From Rhodocollybia butyracea (taxonomy: Eukaryota > Basidiomycota > Agaricomycetes > Agaricales > Omphalotaceae): DNA of 15,763 nucleotides. The first letter of the stretch is position 1; each line of letters starts with the position of its first letter. Both the position numbers and the translations under genes were made by a program. Under the pieces are notes generated by a model that had not been told where the DNA came from, ran no database searches, and saw nothing but the letters and a program-made list of their open reading frames with translations. The DNA lies in the NCBI GenBank assembly GCA_015501585.1, contig JADNRY010001178.1, positions 1-15,763 on the forward strand, read 5' to 3'. This document shows, in pieces, positions 10,060-15,763 of this stretch.

Positions 10060-11160
10060 TGATGCATGATGTTCCACCGATAAACAAACTAGGTCTACTT
10101 TTGTTGCGTGAGTTTCTCTTTCTTTGGCTATCCACTTTGGCTATCCGTTTCTGAACCTCCTCTTTCCCTTGTGTAGATCCGGTTTTATCTCTTTTGGAGA
10201 CAACTCATGGTATATCAACGGTGTTTCACCGCCTCGAAAGTCTTCTACCAATCCGTGGAAGAACTTGGGTCAACTGAACTCCGGGAGTCGCGACTTGGCT
10301 GGGATGGGATGGTCGTGGTATATTACATTCAGCGGTGTCAGGTACGTCGCACTCTATCATTCCATTCAAGGACCTGCCCCAACTCAGTTGTGGTCAGTGG
10401 GCCACCCAATTCACTCGTCATCGATTCATCTCTATCCTCTCGGCCGGCACATTCTTCGGGACTCTCTTCAAGCTTCATCGACATCAGTGACTAGGCTGAA
10501 AGTATGGTCTACCGCCGGATGTTCCATAGTTGCCATCATCCAGGCTAGGTAGAATCAATCCCTGGTAGACTCGTAGCCAGCATTAGCGTCAGCTTTTTTT
10601 TTTATTACTGCAACCACCATCCTTTACATCATCATGTACTTGTCTGCGGATACCAGTTCTGTCTCGCCGTCGACCTGTGCCCGCCTCTGGTATCAAAATT
10701 TCCACCGAAAAACGGATGGAGACTGGCTCGTATCACTCCCAACTGGTGCACAACTCGCTCCTCTTTACTGGTCTTTTCCTTCTCCTAGTACAAAGGCCGG
10801 ATAGGATGTTTGAGAGGCTTCGAGATTTGCCTGGAATTTAAGCGGCGGATGTTCTGGCCAACCGCGAGTCAACTTTTTCTCTACATCAATGTTTCGCCAT
10901 CCGATCTACTCTGTTTTCTGTACAATGGAGTGTATGCCTCCTCTTATCCATGATGTTGGGACCTTCATCTGCCGGATAATCGAATCGTTGGTGCCGTCGG
11001 TGATACTGTTGCATCTACTGGTACGTTCCTTCTCATCTCTTCCGTTTTTCATTCATATTTACTCATTTGACATACTCAGAAACCTATTCCGTCCATCTTA
11101 GACAGGATACTCTACCTGTCGGTGCCCAAGTTGGTCTTTATTTGGCCCATCATCGCTAAA
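10060..11160 (+). pseudogene. decayed secreted/membrane-type gene, unit C
   Basis: The leader exon is better kept than in unit A: an ATG at about 10065 opens MHDVPPINKLGLLLL, a plausible signal peptide start, ending at a GTGAGT donor near 10108. The next exon (from about 10177 after TGTGTAG) reads LESLLPIRGRTWVN, matching unit A's LESLPPICERTWVNW, but then hits an in-frame TGA. Further on the frame is shifted; ILSAGTFFGT at about 10436 is the recognisable end of this domain. RIVGAVGDTVAST, the GTACGTTCC donor (about 11020) and the ACTCAG acceptor (about 11081) are preserved. Stops and shifts make it a pseudogene. Family assignment is as tentative as for unit A. Confidence 0.4.
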
Positions 11161-11261
11161 ATCTTCCCAGAACCCATCCGATCCTGCGGCGTCGCACTGG
11201 CCCCCCACTACACGGCTATAGCATGCTGTCACGTCTTTTATCACCCTGGTCGTTGCTACTA

Positions 11262-12200
11262 GCTACATGCGGACCCAGCGAACACGTGCTCGCCAACCCC
11301 GTATATCTCTAGTATAAATCGCTGAGGATGGTTGGTGATTGGAACGAACTCGGAACGAACTCGCGAACGAAGTGTTTATACGTGTGTATTTCATCTTTCT
11401 TTGTCTTGTACTCAATCCGTTTCTCTCCGTTCCTCTAGATTCAGCTCCTCCGTCTATCCTGACTTCTGCCCGCACAGCTACTTCGTTCCACTATCGCTGC
11501 TCGCCTGTTCAGCTCCTATAACACAGATTCTGTGAGTAAACTAACCATTCGCTCTACGAACTCATCTCCGACTGTCGTTTTGCCATCCTCAGTACAGAAA
11601 GGAGGCGGAGCTACCCGTCAGGTGGAGGCAGTGAACATAAGCCTGCTAAACTGGGTATATAACTGGGTAATTCCTCCTGTTTCCATTTCATTTTTCCCCC
11701 AGCCCACGAAAACTGCTTCTGAGGGTTAGTTACGCTCTACCCCAAGGGTGTCATCTAGTTCAAAGTTGCAGCAGGTTTTCGAGTTTGGGGGGTGTTTCTC
11801 TTCGTTCTTCAACTGCTGACTCTTGATCAGGTATAGCAGCCCTTTCTTGTTTATATTCTATTTTTGTAAGTCTATTTTGCAGTATTCTCTGCCTACAGCG
11901 AGGAACAGAAGTCGTACGCTGCTGGGTCCACGTTCTACCCCAAGGGTGTGGCCTTGGTTGCGTTCGGCTTCTGTTGTCTGATCTATGGGCAAAGAACTGC
12001 AGTTAGCGTCGGTTCTTTTTACTGATTGTCCTTTCCTGAAGTTCAATGCCCTGATAACACGCCCTATTTTTCGTGAACAGTACGTATAACCTTAAGCCCG
12101 AGTTCATGCGCCTACCGACGGTTTCTTCCAGCACGTCGGCAAGACCGCGATTGCCCACCGAATTGCAAAATTAAAATTCATGAACCCGGGTTTTTATTTT
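11262..12200 (+). other. unrecognised region with short exon-like pieces
   Basis: There is a tandem GGAACGAACTC repeat (about 11340-11370) preceded by a TATA-like TATAAAT (11313-11319). Several GT..AG pairs suggest small exons: GTGAGTAAACTAACC at about 11531 to CCTCAG at about 11592, and GTATATAAC at about 11655 to CCCCCAG at about 11702. A frame at about 11880-11950 reads EEQKSYAAGSTFYPKGVALV, and a frame near 12115 reads GFFQHVGKTAIAHRIAK; both look coding, but neither is identified and stops separate them. A 19-nt sequence around CTACCCCAAGGGTGT occurs twice, 198 bp apart. This may be a decayed multi-intron gene of unknown kind. Confidence 0.3.
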
Positions 12201-13110
12201 CAGAGCACAGTATAACAGGCAATGTGGGACCATCGGAACGCGGAGCTCAAGGAACCTAGGAGCAGACTTTATTGAGTATACGTGGTTGGAAACGCCTTTG
12301 CTTTGCCCTGTTGATGGTAGCTTCTTCTCTGCCACAGGAACGAAGCGCAGGTGCCATTCGGTCGGTAAGCCCCATAATCTGCCCTCACCTCCGGCGCTTT
12401 TGGGCACGGTACCAGCCCCGTCCCAATCACACAAGCACCAAGTTCGAACACCGACTTGCCAAGGCATCGAATCATACAAGCAGCCAGCAAAACGCCTTAT
12501 GTCAAGCCCTCTTCCAAGGCGCTGCTGTTGAAATGGAACAAAGCGCAGAAACATTCGACGCCAGTCGGAGAGCTCACATAGGTAAACCCGGCACGAAGAA
12601 GCAGCTTGGGGCCATTGAAAACCCTGGAACTTCTATCAACTTGCAGACCTTCTTGCTAGATATTATATGGGCAGGGAGCTAGGATGTATCAGAGCCGATT
12701 GGGATAGTCGGAATGGGTGTGTATCTTTAATTAAGTTTGTGCGAGCAAGGAGGTTTTGGGAAAATCCGCCCTTCAACAGGTGGTTTACTGGAACGGATGC
12801 GGAAGTTCTGGAGACCAAGAACGACCTCACGTCAGTCCCTTACCTCACCTGACCACACAGGTGATGTGACTAGATGTGACTGCATCGTTTTCTTTGTTAG
12901 TCGCAATTGCACTTCTTTCGTTCATTGCGTTTATATTTTCTCCTTCACTACCTACCTATATGCGGAGCGGCGTTTGTATCAAACGCCGCTTTTTTTAAGC
13001 GCCGATGAATCCCATTCCTTGAGGCGCAGTTTTGACCTGTTCCCTTTCATTCTATATTCGTTGGATAGCCCAACTGGCTATGTTCCTCAAGGAATCTTTT
13101 GAATTTCCAC
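12200..13110. other. no supportable gene; overlapping open frames
   Basis: Both strands are open for 120-136 codons around 12171-12682 and the plus strand for 121 codons at 12737-13102. The translations have no hydrophobic pattern, domain motif or splice-consistent continuation that I recognise, and they overlap each other. A short doublet GATGTGACTA/GATGTGACTG occurs at about 12863-12883. A GC-rich hairpin with a T-run is listed separately. Confidence 0.35.
12966..12996 (+). terminator. perfect 11-bp hairpin followed by seven T
   Basis: AGCGGCGTTTG (12966-12976), a 3-base loop and CAAACGCCGCT (12980-12990) form a perfect stem that runs into TTTTTTT (12990-12996). The form is that of a bacterial intrinsic terminator. 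In a fungal nucleus the T-run could end a Pol III transcript, but no A or B box was noticed just upstream, so a function is not shown. Confidence 0.35.
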
Positions 13111-13520
13111 AAATTTGTATTTCCGGAGATACCGCTTAGGTCCGATGATGCGCATCAACCCGGGGTCCGCTTCCCGCTCCGCTCCTGGCAATTTGTTTTT
13201 TGACCCTGGCCTTTCAAGTTGAGTGCTTGGATTGCACATTGGACTCCTGGCTTCAACCTCCGCTGCTTTGATTTTGATACGCCTAAGCGGTTCCGCTATA
13301 AGAGTAGAAATGGTGCCAAACCGTGTGAAAACAGGTCCCCGTTAGCATTTACTCCGCTTGCATAGCATTTTTGCTTGTATTTACTCAAGTGAAGGTTCGT
13401 TTGATAGCCCTTGATTGGGCGTGTATTCTGTAAATTTTTAGGACAGGCAGGTTGGGCCTGTGCGTGATATTTGAGGTTTATGCTTGGGGGGCGTGAGAAT
13501 AGGTTACTTTCTGCGGTTCT
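13110..13520. other. no gene seen
   Basis: This stretch has no convincing open frame, splice pattern or repeat apart from scattered GTTAGCATT-type words also found in the 168-bp repeat to its right. An open minus frame at 13296-13532 has no recognisable feature. Confidence 0.3.
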
Positions 13521-13860
13521 ACGCCTTTGCATCTCAAATCCAGTTGTTTGAGCTTTGTTAGTATCTCATTTTGCAGGCTATGGGGTCTATTACTTGTATG
13601 AAATTCTTGACGCTCCAAGGGCCGGTCAGTGTTGCGGAAAATGAGCGCGTTCTTGAATTAAGCGCCGGAGGGAGGGGTTTATTCGCAACGGCCTTTGGAA
13701 TTCACTTTCAGTCATTTGACCTTTGTTAGCATCTCATTTTACAGTTTACATGGTCTATGTTTGGTATGAAATTGTATAGGCCTCAAGGCCCGCTGCACAC
13801 TGCAAAAACCTAAGTGTTTTCTTTCCTTAAGCGCCCGTTAGCACAGAGGCTCCGGTGCTG
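13521..13860 (+). repeat. diverged 168-bp tandem repeat, two copies
   Basis: The segment starting at about 13521 (ACGCCTTTG..TTTGAGCTTTGTTAGTATC) recurs from about 13688 (ACGGCCTTTGG..TTTGACCTTTGTTAGCATC), offset 168 bp at the TTTGA position (13547 and 13715). Shared words include ATCTCATTTT(G/A)CAG, GGTCTAT and GTATGAAATT, and both copies end near TTAAGCGCC. The TCTCATTTTRCAG motif is like an intron acceptor, so these could be worn exon/intron borders. No product is recognised. Confidence 0.55.
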
Positions 13861-13999
13861 GCGTTTGGGTCTGATTTATACCTCAATTCTGCCAACTACT
13901 AGACCGTGAAGGCTTTACCATCACAGTGAGTGCCTGTAATACTAAGCCCGAATTCGGGGTATTATACATGCGCAGATCCCCTTCTTGCCGCCTTGCTCC

Positions 14000-14240
14000 T
14001 AGTCTGCAGAACTGTTCAGCGACTCATGAAAGCCAGAGTCAGATTGACTGGGATTATTTTCAAGTAGCAAAGACTGATTCATGCGAGATTCTAGCCTACA
14101 AAGTGACCTTCCGAGTGTCAAAAAGGTGATTTGAACTCGTCTATACAACCCTACCGGGAATTGAACCCGTGCGGCACTGCGCATGCGCATAAGGCATGCT
14201 ACTGACGTGTTACCAACTGCACTACCAGGCTGTAATGGAA
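14000..14240. repeat. segmental duplicate, copy 1 (with tRNA-like unit)
   Basis: GTCTGCAGAAC, GAGTCAGATTGACTGG, CCTTCCGAGTGTCAAAAAGG and the tRNA-like core, then TAATGGAA, recur in the same order at about 14398-14587. Copy 2 lacks some 50 bases in the middle. The outer parts differ at many positions while the core does not. TAATGGAA also flanks copy 2 on both sides (14382 and 14579), which resembles a target-site duplication, but it is also present next to copy 1 and so may simply be part of the repeat. Confidence 0.6.
14121..14232 (-). tRNA. tRNA-like Pol III unit, copy 1 (possible Ile-UAU)
   Basis: Read on the minus strand, it has a perfect A box (TAGTGCAGTTGG) and a perfect B box (GGTTCAATTCC), with a T5 run at 14125-14121 as Pol III terminator. 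A five-base-pair anticodon stem CATGC/GCATG closes a seven-base loop CTTATGC, giving U33 and anticodon UAU if it is a true tRNA. T and D stems form with one mismatch each; the acceptor stem is weak. The spacing between D and anticodon arms is about 8 nt and the variable region 11 nt, both too long for an ordinary tRNA. It could be a derived tRNA, a tRNA pseudogene, a SINE head or another small RNA. Strand and promoter are the firm parts. Confidence 0.45.
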
Positions 14241-14397
14241 AGAAGGAAGGAAGAATTTATTACACGGCGTGGTCCAAGTGCTGAATGCCAGAACTGTTGG
14301 GAGAGGAGTGGACGAGCTCGCAGCTAAGGTGCTATAGATCCATCCGTCTCATCAATGGCTAGATAACATATATATATGGCGTAATGGAAGGGTTTGT
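14241..14397. other. spacer between the two tRNA-like units
   Basis: It contains a purine run (AAAGAAGGAAGGAAG, about 14239-14253) and a short TATATATAT run near 14369-14377. No gene is seen. Confidence 0.35.
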
Positions 14398-14465
14398 AGT
14401 CTGCGGAACCATCAGCGCCGGAGTCAGATTGACTGGTATTGTACAAAAATGTCCTTCCGAGTGTC

Positions 14466-14578
14466 AAAAAGGCGATTTGAACTTACTTATACGACCTTAC
14501 CGGGAATTGAACCCGTGCGGCACTGCGCATGCGCATAAGGCATGCTACTGACGTGTTACCAACTGCACTACCTGGCCA
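14466..14578 (-). tRNA. tRNA-like Pol III unit, copy 2 (possible Ile-UAU)
   Basis: It is identical to copy 1 over 75 bases (14498-14572 against 14152-14226), which includes the A box, the CATGC-CTTATGC-GCATG hairpin and the B box. The T5 run lies at 14470-14466. In the acceptor stem, the pair formed by positions 1 and 72 is A-T in copy 1 and G-C in copy 2, a compensatory change, though the pair at 5-68 is lost here. The same departures from a normal cloverleaf apply as in copy 1. Confidence 0.45.
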
Positions 14579-14609
14579 TAATGGAAGAGCCTATGGTCAA
14601 CCTCTTAAC

Positions 14610-14747
14610 CTCCAATTTGTACAACGGACTGCATATTCAAGTGAGCCGGACGCCCTTCTGGCATTTATACTCATGATCGGGTGTTCACTTTCAGAGCCTT
14701 GCGGTAGATTAATCACAGGTTTCATGGCTGATTATATTACCAAGTAG
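14610..14747 (+). pseudogene. fragment resembling an MFS transporter
   Basis: A frame ending at the TAG at 14745-14747 contains a hydrophobic stretch LLAFILMIGCSLSEP followed by GRLITGFMADYITK. The G-R-L..G-F-x-A-D pattern after a hydrophobic helix is typical of fungal monocarboxylate-type major facilitator transporters (GRL.PG..AD). Only about one helix and its loop remain and there is no start codon or continuation, so this is at most a remnant. Copy 2 of the tRNA-like unit lies immediately to its left. The resemblance rests on a short motif. Confidence 0.3.
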
Positions 14748-14864
14748 TTGAGTTTTCGATGCGCCTACAATATGTAGCCGGTGGGATTTTTTCCCTTTCC
14801 AATCTCGATTATTCAACAATAGCTATGTTAGACAGTTTTTTCAGGTATAACACTTCTTTTCCCA

Positions 14865-15763
14865 CTAGAAATCCTCGTCGAAAACCCTAACACGACATGT
14901 CAAATGCTTGAAAAGTGAAAGCCAGACAGCGGCACTTACAGGGATGCGGTGGAAAGAGAGCTGGTTGGTTTTTCGACACCAACCTGGGCCTTTGCATTGT
15001 TCGATGACTCCAACGGTTTGAATGAAAACACGGTCGCGGAATTGTATATGGCCGTTCCTCCAAACCCGATGATCAATCTATCGGCTGCGAATTCAATATG
15101 CTGGTTGATGAGGTTAACATCCAATCCTATGTCAATATTATCTGTTAAACGAGTAAGATTCACGGAAAGTAACCGCACATAGAAAGTACCTTTTACAAAG
15201 TCTTGTTCGATCGTAACTGCCTCTTTGACGATGTCAGCTAGACTGCAAGGGTGGATGCGTCTGCAAAGGTAGCTGAACACCAAGGAATTGAACATGACGT
15301 CCTGATGAAGGTCTCGAGTAATCTCGAGAAAGGCAGAAGATATGTTGGCAGATGGATCTTCCCTCGTTGTCCATTCAATTGCAGCAAGCGTACCGGCACA
15401 GAACACCCCTCTAACAAGGGCATCAACTAGCAAAAGTTTACTGAATCTGGTTCCTGGTTCAACGATCTGCCTTTGAATCCAACTCATCTTGGTCTGAAGA
15501 CTGGGTGAAGGGTTGTTGGACTGAGGTTTGAGGTAATCGGAGTACGCCTCCAGATGAATACTGGATCGCATATTCCGAAATCCATAGTATGAGCGGGCCT
15601 CCTGGATTTGGATGCCTTTGGAGATTCGGCTGCTAAGATCGCGAGTAGTAGGGGAGTCAAACATTGACACCATGAGAGATACAAATAATGCCACTTGGGG
15701 GTCAGTCGCTCCGCATTTGAGGTCGAAACTTTTCCGATGTCCAAAATGTATGCTGTGCTTTCT
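14865..15763 (-). CDS. R2-like ribonucleotide reductase subunit, 5' partial
   Basis: The gene runs off the right edge; about 280 C-terminal residues are visible. Exons are 15763-14940 and 14886-14865, joined by a 53-bp intron (GTAAGTG..TGTTAG) whose removal yields the end VFDEDF, the R1-docking tail typical of eukaryotic R2 (FTLDADF in mouse). Blocks such as IQEARSYYGF, IHLEAY, FCAGTLAAIEW, EITRD, TIEQDF and INQHIEFAADRL fit R2 with nearly exact spacing. Active R2 makes a diiron-tyrosyl radical for dNTP synthesis. Counted from the window edge, D36, H70 and the radical tyrosine Y74 are kept. The other four metal ligands are S67, R118, L152 and D155 in place of Glu, Glu, Glu and His, and the C-terminal radical-transfer Tyr is Leu. 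It is probably catalytically dead: a regulatory paralogue, as yeast Rnr4 is, or a young pseudogene. Confidence 0.8.

Larger units (their letters stand above)
8890..11262 (+). repeat. diverged tandem unit C, 3'-truncated
   Basis: It starts about 8895 with GGGAACGAAATGTATATTG, TTTATAAACATACAAC and TAATGTGCCGTTTAG, as unit A does at 3998-4115. It carries the whole upstream part, the leader exon, the extracellular exon and the membrane/intron module. Similarity to unit A fades around 11250-11262 (TCGTTGCTACT), so the tail seen in A and B is missing or replaced. Confidence 0.6.

Noticed and set aside
11262..11540. Solo LTR with a TATA box and a CTATAACACAG end
   Set aside because: I could not find TG..CA borders or a target-site duplication, and no reverse transcriptase, integrase or tRNA primer-binding site is present nearby.
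11880..11960. EEQKSYAAGS..ALVAFG as part of an ABC transporter of the P-glycoprotein type
   Set aside because: It resembles the 'YAKAG..AIRTVVAFGG' region, but the key residues between are missing and neighbouring pieces are in the wrong order for that family.
12171..12682. Overlapping open frames of 127 and 136 codons on opposite strands
   Set aside because: There is no domain, splice context or codon signal; open frames of this length occur by chance in GC-balanced DNA.
14382..14587. 9-bp target-site duplication (TAATGGAAG) proving SINE insertion of copy 2
   Set aside because: Nearly the same word (TAATGGAAA) also lies next to copy 1 at 14233, so it may belong to the repeat and does not prove insertion.

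Overview
The window looks like nuclear DNA of a basidiomycete fungus, most likely an agaricomycete (mushroom-forming). Both recognisable genes need very short introns (53-94 bp, GT..AG) to read through. Their products are eukaryotic: an FHA+RING ubiquitin ligase of the Dma1 type and a class I ribonucleotide reductase small-subunit (R2) relative. Codon usage is not AT-biased in the gene ends, while the middle is AT-richer, full of stops and rich in repeats.

Layout. (1) 22-2163, minus strand: a nearly complete dma1-like gene in four exons, with a break in reading frame near the C-terminal end. (2) 2230-3990: no supportable gene. (3) 3990-11260: an old, strongly diverged tandem array. Unit A (about 3990-6880) is the fullest. 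Unit B (about 7800-8885) keeps only the 3' half, with an internal duplication. Unit C (about 8890-11260) keeps the 5' part. Each full unit carries the same decayed plus-strand gene with conserved intron borders: a short hydrophobic leader, an extracellular-type exon, a glycine-rich start of a membrane segment and a tail. A weaker minus-strand candidate with a conserved intron lies upstream. A perfect 92-bp palindrome (7496-7587) sits in the spacer between A and B. (4) 11260-13900: unrecognised sequence with short repeats, a hairpin followed by a T-run and a diverged 168-bp tandem repeat. (5) 13990-14590: two copies of a Pol III-type tRNA-like unit on the minus strand. Their 75-nt cores are identical although their flanks have diverged. 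(6) 14610-14747: a probable remnant of a major facilitator transporter. (7) 14865 to the right edge, minus strand: the 3' part of an R2-like gene that has lost four of six metal ligands but keeps the tail that docks on the large subunit.

The two end genes have no evident functional link. The middle is best read as a decayed multigene array expanded by tandem duplication and then interrupted. The strongest candidates for new biology are the metal-site-less R2 paralogue with a preserved docking tail and the twin tRNA-like units whose core is far better conserved than its surroundings.
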